A DNA stretch of 64,000 nucleotides from Diphasiastrum complanatum (Eukaryota; Streptophyta; Lycopodiopsida; Lycopodiales; Lycopodiaceae): assembly GCA_029204225.1 (NCBI GenBank), contig CM055097.1, positions 31,512,802-31,576,801 on the forward strand, read 5' to 3'. The position numbers and the translations under genes are program-made. The notes under the pieces are model-generated. The model searched no databases and was not told the DNA's origin. It saw only the letters and a program-made list of their open reading frames with translations. Every line of letters begins with the position of its first letter. Within the stretch, counting starts at the first letter, position 1. Shown in pieces: positions 32,860 through 45,129 of the stretch.

Positions 32860-34500
32860 ATCACCTTATGCTCAATTATGTGATAATTTAGCATTGTTCG
32901 GTTACTACGGCATGTTATCATTCACAGTTTGGATATTGATTTATTTGATGAATCAATGCGATGAGATCCTTCGGCGCTGTCCAATGAAGAGACACCAACA
33001 CATTAGCTTGCAGACTCTTGTATAGCATGGATTTGATCAAGAAGTTACGAGAACCATACATTATCTGTTTACAGGTAGGAATGTTGGTTTGGCATGGATT
33101 TGCCCCCCCACTTTATGTATCGGTCCAAGCTAGCTACTTGTTTGCTTTTTTCTACATATCTCGTACAATTTGGTTTCAAATGCATATTTGATTTATTAAA
33201 CTTAAAAGATAAGGACCTAAACCATTACACTTATCAGCATGGCACTTGCCCTGATACGGTAGAGATGTGGTTCGGTCTATCACTATAAATATTTCTCAAT
33301 AAGTAAACCTATTTTGTACTTGATATCAGTGTTGACACATGTCTTCCTCACTGTGCTAATTTGCGCAGTTTTGTGTGGTGGGAGGGTGGGATGGTGGTAG
33401 GTACCAGCTGGATGTCTTGAAATATGTTTTGCTTTACGGTGCTTTCTAGTACTGTATGCTTTTCAGCCATATTTTTCCTTTATGAATAAAGGGTTTTAAA
33501 ATGTTATGGTCTTGACTTGTCAAGAGAAGATTTGATCTGTTAATCTCTCTTTATGCATCCTTGAGGTGTAAATCCGACTATCCTTTGGTCGGGATAGTAT
33601 CAAAACCTTTACATTACTTAGATTCATAAGCTAACATAGGACTTTTTTGTTATGTTTAGTCCTCAAGATGGTATCAGGACCTTGCAGACCTAGGTTACGG
33701 GTGTGAAAGTGCTGTATTTTAGAACCATAAATGGATCTACAAAAGATCCACAAGAGTTATTGCATGCTTGCTTAACAATCTATTAAAAAACTAGACACAA
33801 AAAAGTTGATCTAGATTGGCAATTTGACAAACAGCAAGCATTAACAATCAAAAGCATTGATCAACATTGAAATCCGAGCTCACACGTGTGTACTACAGGT
33901 TGTAGTACAGCCTTCAAGCTGAGAAACAAGTAGAAATTGATTTGGTTACATTTGGATCACAAAAACTCAATGTACATAATGGAGTAGCTGAGATTGCCAA
34001 TGAGCTCCATAAATATTCGATCTTCTCACTATGGGAGCTTGGAATACATAGCAAATTCGATTTCCTTCCTGAAGTTAGGTGGATTTTCAGCATGTAATAG
34101 GGAAGTTAACTCACTCTTCTTGCCCTAAAATGAAACCCCAGCCTAGATCCTAGAGTTATGCTTGGTAGGTAGCTAGTTGGTCGAATTTTCACCTTAAACT
34201 TAGGTGTAGGTCCTATAAAGTAGGGATGACCACCAAATAGACATGACCAACTCTCTTGACTTGACCTAACCTACATTAGGAGTGGGTTGCTATGTGGCAC
34301 TTTGGCCATACATGTGTGGAACCCAATTATGTACAAAATTTATACTATTCTTCATGGTTTTTGATCAAGCTAGATTTGTCAATTTTTGGCGATTCTTTAC
34401 ACCCCTCCTCAAATTTAGCTTGATCTATTTACAACTCTCTTGCCAGATGAATGAATGTTTTAGACGTATCTAAAAAACCAGCTACAAACAAGGAACTTTG
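32860..34500. other. Unassigned intergenic sequence
   Basis: No convincing ORF, LTR or RNA gene. A TATGAATAAAGG word at 33480 could be a polyadenylation signal of an unseen transcript. A CACACGTGTG palindrome at 33882 matches the LTR-like repeats elsewhere in the window. Confidence 0.3.
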
Positions 34501-34509
34501 GAGACTCCA

Positions 34510-35770
34510 CTAGAGAATGATGTCCATGAATGATCTTTCACCACCTCTTAAAGGATCCCTTACAAGATGTTTCATAAATGTCTCTATATACATGTAGCAC
34601 AGTTCAAAACTAAACATGGATTCCAAGGCATTTTGTGCACTTGAAGATACATCAATTAAAAATTTAAGTGCATACACAATGTTGCCAAAGACAACTTGCC
34701 TTGCTTGATCCACATGATTGAGCCTTGATGGCTCCATCTTGATACTCATGGTTCTTCTTGGAGTCCTCGGGTCTTGAGCTTGCTCCTCTCTTGACTTGAC
34801 TCCAAACCATCAATGAATTGAATAAGGTGTTGATCCAAAGGTGCTTTTTCAAGTTTACAAATCTTCCACTCTTGAAAGACCACATTTCCACCATTGACAA
34901 CTTCTTTGATGGAAAACAGGTAGATTCTACAATCTCTACTTGAAGAGCAAAACACTACCATTATTTCTATCATTGAAATAGGATAATCTTTGGTCCTTAC
35001 ATTGGAATGATCATGCTCAAAGCATCTGGAACCAAAGATTTCCAATACAAATGATGTTTCATCTTTATGACACTATTCAAACTATAACAAAAATAGTTAT
35101 CCAATGAAATTGCTTTATCAACAACAAATGGAGATTTGAAAGTATCAATTTTCAATGTCTTGTCATACAAAGTACTAAACATCATAGATCTAAAGATAAG
35201 CAACATTTCCCTCCATGTCTACTAATACTATCCAAAAAGTATTCAAAGATAGTAGACTCTCCAATGCTCACCATCCTTGCAAGATGCACACTTGAATGGA
35301 CAATTTGCATGCAATTTGATGACTCGGCCATTGTTATTGAGGACTCCCTTGGAACTCTCATGCTTTGAGGCTGATCCTCAAGATCTTCCTCCTTTTGATG
35401 CTCCTCCTCAATGCAAGCAAGATCACACTTTGCCAAGATCTCCTCTTGAGTGATCTCCTCCTTTGCCAAGCTCATTCTTTCAAAAGCAACAGTGGCTTCC
35501 AATTTAAACAATCTTCCATGTTTAAATCCCTTTGCAATGCAAACATCATTCTTCAAGATGAAACAAAAAACCATGCTTAAAGTGGACATCCAAACCACTT
35601 TCTAAGAGTAGACCAACACTAAGCATATTCTTGGTGATTGATGGTACATAAAGGATATTTACTAGATCCATGCATTTTGAAGATTCTAGACACAAAGAGA
35701 TGGTGCCAACACCATCTATCCTACACTCTTCATTATTTGCAGTAAAGACAAACTTTTAGCATCATTGAAT
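34510..35770 (-). pseudogene. Copia-like fragment E2 (pre-integrase piece and unassigned tail)
   Basis: On the minus strand near 35720-35500 shifting frames read DGVGTISLCLESSKCMDLVN, then VPSITKNMLSVGLLLESGLD and KGFKHGRLFKLEA, a protease-to-pre-integrase block like that in element E. It follows directly after E's integrase, where such a block does not belong. The next 400 bases keep a 138-codon frame (35598-35182) rich in Glu (KEEITQEEILAKCDLACIEE), then a decayed stretch to 34510. This is a second, partly unrecognised copia remnant. Confidence 0.5.
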
Positions 35771-37790
35771 GAGTGTAAGGTTGAGAAAAGGTGTCCTTCC
35801 ATCCAAAATAGCACTCGGCCACCTATTGCACAAGAAATTGGCACACAACAAAGCTTGATCCCAAAATGGTTTGTCAAGATTAGCACTTAACCTCATAGCT
35901 TTAGCACTTTCACATAAAGTCCTATTCTTCCTTTCAGCCACTCCATTTTATTGTGGGGTCCTTGATGTTGTATACTCCCTCTTGATCCCATGCTCATCAC
36001 AAAAGGCCTTGAACTTGTTAGATATGTACTCACCACCATTGTCACCTCTCAATCACTTGATCTTTGTGGAAAATTGGTTCTCCCTTGCATTCTTGAACTT
36101 GGCAAAGACATCATATACTTCATCCTTGATCTTTAGTAGATAGATCCAGGCATATTGCTTTGGATAGACTTCAGGGTAGCTTGAAACTCATTGGTGAGTT
36201 TCTCCATCTGTAGTTAGCGCTTTCGCCAAGCTAAGAAAAGAAAAAAAATGTTACATACATCTTAGCTCCACTATTTCTAATTGTAGTAAATCCATGAATA
36301 TCTGAATGTACAAGTTGAAAAGGCTTTGTAGATCTAGAAATAGATCTAGTATAAGGTAGTCTATGTGACTTAGACAAAGCACAAGACTCACAAACATGCT
36401 TGTCATTACTTAAGGAACTTGGAAGACCAATCACAACCGTCTTCCTTGCCATTACCTCTAATGACTTGAAGTTGAGGTGTCCCATCCTTTTGTGCCAAAT
36501 CTCTTGAATAGAAATTTGCTCCCTTGCAACACATCCAACTTGGTTAGCAATAACACAAGCATCAAGTTTGAATAACTTCCCTTGCCTTTTACCTTTTCCA
36601 ATCAAGACATCCTTCATTTTGATCAAACAAGCATCTCCATCAAACTCCACCTTGAGGCCCTTACTTAACATTTGACTCACACTAAGCAAATTCTTGGTAA
36701 TTGATGGAATAAACAAGACATCCTCCAAATGAACATTCCTATTTGTAGAGAGAGAAATAGGAATTGTGCCAATCCCTTTGATTGCACACTCACCATCATT
36801 GGCTGTGTAGATCACCCTCTTGTCATCTCCATATGCCAAAAAAGAAGTGAAGTACTCTTTGTGAAAGGTCATGTGTGAACTTGCTCCACTATCAATCCAC
36901 CAAGGATCTAGATCTCCATCATTAGCAAGCATACATGAAAACATCACAAAAGCATCATCATTTGCATCTTGAACATCCAAACCATCCTCATCAAGAGTAA
37001 GATTACCTTGCTTGTCTCCTTGATCTCTCTTCTTCTTGTAGCACTCACTTGCAAAGTGTCCTTTGATGCCACAATAGAAGCACTTGAGCTTTGATCTATC
37101 CTTCTTTTTGCCACTTGAAGAAGCATCCATTTGATCTTGCCCTTTAGACCACTTGCTTTTGGTTTTGCCCTTGAATTTGCCCTTTGTGAACATAGCATCC
37201 TCTTGAAGTGTCGATGTAGATCCACCTCTTGCTTGAAGCCTATATTCCTCATTGATCAAGATCTCTTGAAGATCCATCAAACTTGGCAAAGTCTTTTGAA
37301 TAGCAATACTTTGAACAATGTTAGCATGAGCATCCAACAAGCCATTAAGAATCACTTGAATAAGCTCTTCTTACTTAATGCTTTCATCTATGCAAGCTAA
37401 TTCATCATTCCATGCTTTCATTCTCAAAACAAAAGTACTTGGACTTTCTTCATTCTTTTGCAAACAAGAAAAGATTTTCCTTCTTAGATCAACACTCTAG
37501 AAGTAGACTTGGATTCATAAAGCTTCTTCAATGAATTCCAAGCTTCCAAAGATGATGTGCACTTACCAACTTCCTTGAGAAGTTAATTGGTAACATTCAT
37601 CCTTGTCATGTGTAGAGCCTTCTTGGCCCTCTTGTAATACCTCAATTGATCTTGTTGTGTTGTTGGTCTCTCCTCCAAGCCTACTACAACATCCAAAACA
37701 TCATTCATCTCAAGAAGTGACTCCATCCTCACTTTCCACAATGAATAGCTACTTGAGGTAAGCCAATCTACTTGAATGATCTTTGGTTAG
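35770..37790 (-). pseudogene. Ty1/copia (Tnt1-like) retrotransposon E, gag to integrase
   Basis: The minus-strand gag starts near 37790 (WKVRMESLLEMNDVL.., LRYYKRAKKALHMTRMNVTN). The longest open frame in the window's retroelements, 37355-36231 (374 codons), holds the rest of gag, a zinc knuckle (CFYCGIKGHFASECYKKKRD), protease (WWIDSGASSHMTFHKEYF), pre-integrase ([14 protein letters not shown]) and the integrase start (CESCALSKSHRLPY, FQLVHSDIHG). After a break near 36225 integrase continues (DNGGEYISNKFKAF, NGVAERKNRTL, about 36060-35910). Stops there are TAA for Gln and TGA for Arg. RT is absent. Confidence 0.85.
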
Positions 37791-38399
37791 AAAGAGAAAT
37801 ACACTACCAATCTCACCAATGTAGAAAAATCAGCATGTACACACACTTTGAGATGCAAACACTAATAGAACTTGATCAAACTTGAATGAAATGATTATGT
37901 ACTGTTGTTGTCCATACAAAACCAGAAAGCTACTATATTTCACACGTGTGGATCCAAAAATAACAAATATAGATCATTCTACACATAGAATTGCAAGCAA
38001 TCACCAAGATAGTGCACCAATGGATAATAGAACCCAAGAGAACCATGTATAAGCATGAAATGAGATAGAGAAGAGAGAAGATGACTCTCTCCACGAGTTA
38101 CATCCTCTTATAGCAAGTCCAAACCCTATTTGGCCACTTGGCTTTCACACCAAAATGCTAACCCTACTAATTTTGGGTCTAGATTCAATGTACCCAACTT
38201 ATTCAAATTGAATCTACTCAAACTCGCATTCTATCTTTCCCACACTTTCAAGAAGTGTTTATTCAAATGAAATTTAGACTAATGAACTTTGAAAAGTCAA
38301 CCTCTAAGTCTAAAACAAGTTTTGGCCTCAATATGCCAAATATGAAAACATTGCAAAATGTGATGAAACTAGTTGAATCTTTCACACAAGTCATCAACT

Positions 38400-39720
38400 T
38401 TTCACCCCCACGTCAGACCATTTCTGCTCCATCCTCGCCTTCCATGCTCCACACCACACTTCAGTTCCCCTCTATTCCGCCCATCCTCTCGTTTGGACAA
38501 ACCGTCCTCACCTCCGTTTTCACTGCTGCTTCTCTCACCTCACTTATTTCGCCACCAAAGGTCGTTGAGGGCAACCAACCATTGCCTGATGACGCATTTG
38601 TTTAGACAATATTTATACCCTCACCAAATTGGGCTGATCCCACCGCCCCATATGACATTAGGTCCAACGAGAACATGATTGAAGACAATGACGACGGAGC
38701 TCCACAAGTTGTCGGGGTCGCTACCACACAAGCCCCTATCAGTGCCAGCGTACCGGCTGCTCCAACCGACTTAACGACGACGTACCAGACCCTAGGCACA
38801 TACATCCTAGAGGCTGTAGCAGCCAAGGCTATTTTGGAAGGCAAGGTACTCCACCTGGCAACAAAGAACACACAGCTGCGAGCGAAACTCACAAAGTTAC
38901 AACATGAGCTGATTCTAGCTCAACAACATGAACAACAAGGGCACCGAGAGATTGCCAAGCTGCAGCAAAAGGAGGATGGCCTCAACCTCTACATCTAAAG
39001 CCTCTCCAAAGCGCTGACAGAGGCCTCCACAAAGGTGCGGGAGCTTCAATCCGAAGCGTCCCAACGGCTTGCTCCCCTCCAGGTACAACTATAAATTTAC
39101 GAAGCAGAGAATACACGCCTGGGGGTGAAAGTCAAAGCCCTACAAAGTGAAAAGCTTGCCTGGTTAGTTCAACCCACACCAGAATCACGGCCGCTATATG
39201 AATCAGAGATGAATCTCTATAGGCGTCAGGTGCAGGTATATAGCCAAACATTAAACAACTACCAGGCAAAGTTCGATAAATAATGGACAAGCGCCACTCA
39301 CGAGCTCACCTAGGCTAAACAAGCCCTCAAGGCTTGCCAACGGTACATAGAAAAGAAGGCCCAGCCCACCCCCGTGGTAATTCCACCACCACCCATTTTT
39401 GACGTTGCACATGCCAGTACAAGCTAGGACTAAAGCCATCAAGCAGCAGGGGGGTTCAGTCAAGATCAAGGGGTCCGAAGGCCAAGACCAAGGACCAACA
39501 GATACGGGTGCTGAGACGCACACGAGACCAACGCCAAGGCGCAAGTCCCAGCCAAAGCCAAGAGGAAGGACAGACAACATCATCTAGAGGTTCGCGCACC
39601 ATATCTGCCAGCTGGGCCTTCCAAAGACCAAAGTCCGTGGAGGAGAAAATAAACGAATTTCTAGAGAAGTATCCCCACGAGTCATCAAGAGGCAGCTGGT
39701 AGATATCTTTTTGGCTTGCT
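38400..39720 (+). pseudogene. Unrecognised Pro/Ser/Thr-rich coiled-coil protein, broken by Gln-type stops
   Basis: Two blocks: a Pro/Ser/Thr-rich N-terminal part (38400-38680) and a helical, Gln/Leu/Ala-rich part (38675-39430) with coiled-coil heptad character (LRAKLTKLQHELILAQQHEQ). One frame is kept from 38675 to 39508, interrupted at 38996, 39092, 39281, 39311, 39425 and 39431 by TAA or TAG only. Several stops sit where Gln would fit (QL*IYEAEN, DK*WTSA, LT*AKQA). The end is Lys/Arg-rich (AKAQVPAKAKRKDRQHH). It resembles the 58655-60469 ORF in design, not clearly in sequence. A gag-like role in a retroelement is possible but unproven. Confidence 0.5.
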
Positions 39721-40370
39721 AAAAAATATGAAAGACAAGAGAAATTTTATAATTCTCATATTAGAAAAGTTTTTTCCTGCCTTGAAAAAGAAGACGACCT
39801 TCCATCTATTGAACCCACTCTCGTTTTACCCGATTCTCCTCCTTCGCCACATCCTCTCGTCTTTTTAAATGAACTGGATGAAGATAGTGCCTTGCAACTT
39901 AAAACTTTTTCGCAAGACCTCTGTGACATTGGTGATCAATCTACTTTTGAATTTCGCCAATCCAGAAACTGTCAAGTCCCCTTTGTGCTTGCACGCACTA
40001 TTGAGTTCAAATCCGCACATACTTCTTACAAGCTCTAGAGCTTACCCACTATCAATTTTCTTGCTCCCCTACCTATCGAACATTGGATTATTCTTACACA
40101 CCTGTTTGATAAAGAAGTACAGACCTAAACTTGCTGCTCTAAACAAAAACTTCATTCTTGAGACTCCCATTGTCTTTGATAATATCATTCATATGAACAA
40201 ATTTGAGCCTTCTAGTTGCCCTTTTGAGCAAATCTGGGCACGAATTCGTGGACATTTTGACATTGGTTTCAAAAGAATGAATCTTCAAAAATCATACCTG
40301 ACGACAGGTCCAAGGAATACCTATGGGTTTCTCATGTTCACCAATGTGGTGTAACTGGTACCTTCTTTTT
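39700..40370 (+). pseudogene. Unrecognised ORF remnant following the coiled-coil ORF
   Basis: A frame reads FWLAKKYERQEKFYNSHIRK then PTLVLPDSPPSPHPLVFLNE and QSRNCQVPFVLARTIEFKSA, about 115 codons, before stops. A 161-codon open frame overlaps in another phase (39869-40354). The composition looks coding (balanced, hydrophilic), but I recognise no family. It probably belongs with the ORF just upstream. Confidence 0.3.
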
Positions 40371-40479
40371 TGAAATGCAGTTTATTAAGAGACTGGTTGT
40401 CGAAAAGTGGTGTGCAGAAGATAGGTCTAGCTCGAAAAAGAGACGAACTTGAAAAAAAAATGAATGAAAATAATTTGAG

Positions 40480-41160
40480 TGTCTAGAAAGAAAATTTTTC
40501 CTTCATGGCGGAATAAACTATCTTCATCTTTCCAATGCATGACTACATCTATCAACTTCAAACAAAACAATAGAATTAGAAATCACGTTTGAACTTATAG
40601 TAGTAACTAATGTTGAAATTGCCAGTACTACAGTGATTACATAGCGAAACAATTAAGCATCAAAAATTATCAGACAAATAATTATTTGCAAATTATTCGC
40701 GAATTAGTTGCAAAGAAATACAGAAACGCATACATTCTGAGACGAAAATTGGACGCAATGAAGGATAGTATTGATTCAGTATGAAAGCGTAACATAAGTA
40801 AATGAGTACAATAAGTTGCATATCGAAACTGCGTACTCTATGATATCTCTGAGCGGCTAAAATGAAAGTCTGAATTAAGCGCAATGTTGATAAGCAGTAG
40901 CGCAATAGCAATCTCTTAAAACAACTCTAAGAAGTGAGCTAGAATGCTCAGGAGTGTTCAAGCTCATAGGCTTGAGAGAGAGAGAGAGAGAGAGCTAACT
41001 ATTCAAATGCTTCTAATAATCTTCAACTTCTGATGATCATTCAACTATATGAATATGAACAACTATTTATACTAGGAAATTAGGTTGTGAATTACTGTCG
41101 ACAGTTGGCTGCCGATCAATTGGCATCCATCCGGTCCTTGTCATTGATTGCTGATAAGCA
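40480..41160 (-). repeat. LTR-like fragment, minus orientation
   Basis: It has a TATA box on the minus strand (GTATAAATAGTTGTTC, near 41075) and a GA microsatellite at 40974-40995. AT-rich, without coding sequence. Its position next to a plus-strand copia RT suggests copia LTR debris in opposite orientation. No paired LTR found. Confidence 0.3.
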
Positions 41161-41166
41161 GTAAAA

Positions 41167-42180
41167 TTGGCCGTAAATAATCAACTTCATGTATTACCCA
41201 GAAGATCTTCAAAGACTAGCAGACCACCTAACTGGTATATCGATGAGTCTACAGCTTATCTTGTTCAGGAACCGACGTCTGTCCAAGAGGCACTCAGTCA
41301 GCCTGATTCAGATCTCTGGAAAGAAGCTATGGATAAAGAGTATTCATCTCTTATCAAGAACCAGACGTGGATGATTGTCGAGTTACTTGGCAACAAAAAT
41401 GTAGTTGATTGCAAATGGATTTTCAAAGTCAAGTACAACGCAGATGGAAGCATCAATAGCAGAAAGGTACGGCTTGTAGCCAGAGGATTTTCTCAGGTAT
41501 ACAACATCGATTACACTGAGACCTTCAGTCCAGTAGTCAAGTATTCTTCTATTCAACTTTTGCTATCATTTGCCACTGTAGCAGATTTGGAAATATATCA
41601 AATGGATGTACAGACAACATATCTCAATGGAGTTATCAAAGAAGGCATTTACATGGTGCAACCTGAAGGTTATATTATCGAGGGTAAGCACAATCATGTG
41701 TGTAAACTCCATAAGGCACTTTATGGCTTGAAGCAATTTACTCGAGCATGGTTTCAAAAAATCAATACTTTCCTTATTGATCACGGCTATACACCTAGAT
41801 CTTTAGATTCAAACATTTACTTCAAAGCAGTGCATCAGATTTTTATCATTATCACTTTGTACGTGGATGATACATTGTTTTTCAGCAACAGTACCGATTT
41901 GATAAAAGAAGCCAAGACAATGCTATCTTCCAAATTCGACATGACCGATCTGGACGAAGCTCATTTCTACCTTGGTAAACAAATCCACAGAGACAAAAAA
42001 CAGAAGTTGGTCTACATTATACAACAAAGGTACATCTACAACATGTTAGTCAAATATAATCTGATAATTGCAAGTTAACTCTCTCACCAATGGAACCAGG
42101 ACTCAAACTGTCAAAGGACCATTGTCCCCAAACAATTCATGAGAAGCAACAGATGCGTGAGTGTCCTACACTGCGATTTT
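41167..42180 (+). pseudogene. Isolated Ty1/copia reverse transcriptase, nearly intact
   Basis: A 303-codon open frame (41167-42078) covers the whole copia RT domain: [81 protein letters not shown] and the catalytic LYVDDTLFFSN. It stops just after YLGKQI..YNMLVKYNL; the coding sense continues in another frame (SPMEPGLKLSKDHCP, 42084-42130). Gag, integrase and RNase H are absent. It is the same family as copia B and C, with few lesions, so it is fairly young or was moved as a fragment. Confidence 0.85.
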
Positions 42181-42910
42181 ACACGAGATTTCTATCAGGC
42201 GAAAAAGACGACACTGTCGTAAACTCCGTGTATTTCTGCAGATTGTGTAAAAACACTTGTAATTCTGTAGACTATATAAAAACACGGAAAAATCTGCAGA
42301 ATTGGATAAACAATTGATGAAGATTAAAACCGATTAGTCAATTGGTAAGAAGGAGAATAATCCAACACTGGCAAGATTAGGACAAATAAAATTTATGAAC
42401 AACTTCAAGTACTCGTTCAGATACATCGATGACATATGCTTTATCAATAATCATACTATCGGATGATTCCTAGCCAAAATTCAGCCAAGAACACCCGACA
42501 ATCCTTTCTAGATCCATCCCTTGGAATACCTTGAGATAGATGGAAATGATACCATAAGTAGTTCAGTGAACTTTTTGATCATCACGATTTCTTTCGACTT
42601 AATTACTGGGCACACACACCTATCCAAATATGATAAAAGAAGAAACCTTCCCTTTTGCTTTTTGTAATACATACACCTGGCCTCAAATAGACCTATGTTT
42701 AATACATAAAAGGTCATTATTTTGCAAACGATAGTAGCCATGTATTGCTGCAATAAGCAAGAAACTTTTTTTAAAGAGATACGAACACTTGTTTCTCGCA
42801 AGATAAACTTTGTCTAATCATAAACAGACTGTTATATCGTGAAGTTTTTCCTGGACTATTATTTGATTTGCCTAAAAACATCGACACTCTTTTGGTGGGC
42901 AGTTAGCTTT

Positions 42911-42942
42911 CCCTTAGGGGGGAGCTAGCTACCCCCTGAGGG

Positions 42943-43030
<88 letters not shown>
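42911..43030. repeat. Hairpin and long (TC)n microsatellite
   Basis: CCCTTAGGGGG (42911-42921) pairs with CCCCCTGAGGG (42932-42942) around GAGCTAGCTA, 10 of 11 pairs. The hairpin is followed immediately by about 43 TC units (42944-43030). No gene is seen from 42180 to 43380. Confidence 0.8.
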
Positions 43031-43032
<2 letters not shown>

Positions 43033-43379
43033 GAATGATACTCAATGCTATTTTATGCTACTTGGAATCATAAGCTTTGTAAGGTAGATGACCCTCAAAA
43101 GGTTTTTTTTGGTGAGAAATGTTTAAACCTCCACTTGCATTATCACCTATGAGGAAGGTGGCACGTCTCCTCTTCCCTTCCCATGCTCTCTCTCTCCTTT
43201 CTCCTTCTCCTCTTGACAATACAGATCTGGATTTGCAGCGCCCATCCTTCTACGATTGGAGAGTGATCCATAGTATCAAAGATAGCAAAGGAAATGCAAC
43301 TACACACTCTAGATCTTGATTTCAAGGCAAATTTTTCATCACTCTTGATGTATGCATGGATATCTTAGGTACGCTCTAA

Positions 43380-43690
43380 TACCACGTTAAGTTTCACACA
43401 TGTGGGAGTGCCCAAAAGTGTGACTATGATTTCCTAAGACTTGATGATTGCACAAAGATCAAGCATAGATTGAAATCCAAGATCTATCTCACAAATCTAA
43501 GGCAAGAGCAATATATTAAGCCTTTGTGAGATTAGGTTTTAGGTTAAGCCGTCATTTGAGTTAGGTTAAGCCATCATTTGAGTCAGTTCCTAAGTAGAGA
43601 AACGAGAAAAGAGCGGATCTTACCATCAAAATACTCACCATGCTTATGACTATCTTTCTTGCATCCATATCCATGCTAGTTGGAAATAGC
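43380..43690. repeat. LTR-like dispersed repeat fragment, second copy
   Basis: It shares ordered blocks with 3060-3300: CACACATGTG, GATTGCACA.AGATCAA, ATCTAAGGCAAGAGCA. An internal 27 bp repeat (TTAGGTTAAGCCRTCATTTGAGT, twice) lies at 43540-43590. Probably copia LTR debris. 43690-44260 holds no recognisable gene. Confidence 0.35.
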
Positions 43691-44261
43691 CTTAGTGAGG
43701 GTTAGTTGGGAGAAGCCATATCTCGATCTAGTTGGAGCCATAACCTGTGTAAATGCTGAAGACCTTACATTGGCACCGTTGTCGCTCTTTTTTTTTTTTT
43801 TTCGCTTTCTCTACTTTTGCACCTACTCTTCCTTACCTTTCCAAGCCATTTTTTGCTTCCTATTTTTGGCCCTGCCCTTGTTGGGCAAGGATACTATGAC
43901 GGTTTCATCCCGTGATGACGTGTTCGCATCACGTTCACCTAAGGACGACAGACATTTCTCAATTTTGCAAAACATTTTTTATTCATGATATTATTCACTG
44001 TGCATGTGAACGTCACGTGAACCATTATGTCGTCATACTCATCCACTACAGGTGATAAGTGCTAATGCTCACAGCACAATTTCTATCTTGTTGCTAGGAC
44101 TGCTGACTTGCTGAGACACTGAGACAAAGCAACCTTTCTATCTCGTTGCTGAGATAGACACATACGCTCGCATCTGCTGAAGAGATCGTGGTGCAGAAGA
44201 GCTCGTGTTGCGAGGAGGTGCTGAAGAGATCGTGGTGCAGAAGAGCTCATGTTGCGAGGAG

Positions 44262-44269
44262 GTCTAGGT

Positions 44270-44316
<47 letters not shown>
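44262..44316. repeat. (CA)n microsatellite
   Basis: About 24 CA units. It extends the open frame of the neighbouring minus-strand exon into a CVCVCV tail that is unlikely to be real protein. A 46 bp direct duplication (GAGATCGTGGTGCAGAAGAG.., 44181 and 44226) precedes it. Confidence 0.9.
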
Positions 44317-44320
<4 letters not shown>

Positions 44321-44366
44321 CAAGAGACACGGAGAGTTGTAGATGGTCGTTTCGTCCTCTACTAAC

Positions 44367-45127
44367 CAGTCGATAGGGAAGGTTGATCGCCATCTTTTGG
44401 AGAGGGTTCTGAGCTCATCGAAGTTCACGTATCGATTTTTTGCGCATTCTAAATTGCCTAGCGAGGACACATCCTCCCAGACTGAATTCTTGCCTTCATT
44501 TACTCCAGTTTCAAGGATATTGTTTTCTTCATTATCATCCTTAAAGAAATCTGTAGATTTTAAGGCTTGTGGATTCTTTTGAATCTTGTTAACGTTCCTA
44601 CAAGAGCCAATAATTTCACTTTGTGAATTCAACAGGTCTCTTCCTACAGAGTCCAGCAAATACCTGGGTTTGTCTTTTGTGTTTATAATGTCTACAGTGG
44701 TTGGGAAGCTCTTAGCAAACTCTTCGTCTCTCGATAATTTTTCATCTGTTCCAGAAATCTCCACATCATTTTTTTCACTTACAGTTGTCTGCAAACTTTG
44801 GGCGATTCCATATAACTCATTTTTCTGATCATTATCTTCAGTGAGTATATCTTTAATAAGCCAAAACCTTTTGAGATGCCCTTGATGCAAGTATTCGGTG
44901 CACAAAACTGGACGCATCAGAACCCTCTCCGCAGTCTTGGGGCTTATAACAAAATGCTCATCCATATTAGGTTTTGTTCCCATAATTGTTTCTTGTTGCA
45001 ATTCGAACCAGCTTGTTGCAATGATCTCATTTACAGCGCCTTCTCTGCATTGCTTAAAATACATCCTCAGAGAGAGCAGACTTGGAAATTTGACTGTGAC
45101 ATGCAACTTTGTAATTTCTGAAACCTG
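44367..45127 (-). CDS. Probable host exon, plant protein of unknown function
   Basis: A long open frame on the minus strand, about 250 codons, starts at acceptor TTTTCTCAG| (45128) with VSEITKLHVTVKFPSLLSLR. A possible donor CTG|GTTAGT ends it at 44367, before the CA microsatellite. The N-terminal half looks like a conserved domain: IIATSWFELQQETIMGTKPN, DEHFVISPKTAERVLMRPVL, CTEYLHQGHLKRFWLIKDIL. The rest is acidic and Ser/Asn-rich (linker-like), ending NFDELRTLSKRWRSTFPIDW. There is no transposon signature and no internal stop. I do not recognise the family. Upstream exons should lie to the right; a promoter-proximal exon may sit near 46150-46350. Confidence 0.55.
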
Positions 45128-45129
45128 AG

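Noticed and set aside
38675..39508. U-to-C RNA editing restoring Gln codons
   Set aside because: Such editing is known in organelles of ferns and hornworts, not for nuclear repeats; these ORFs also carry frame damage.
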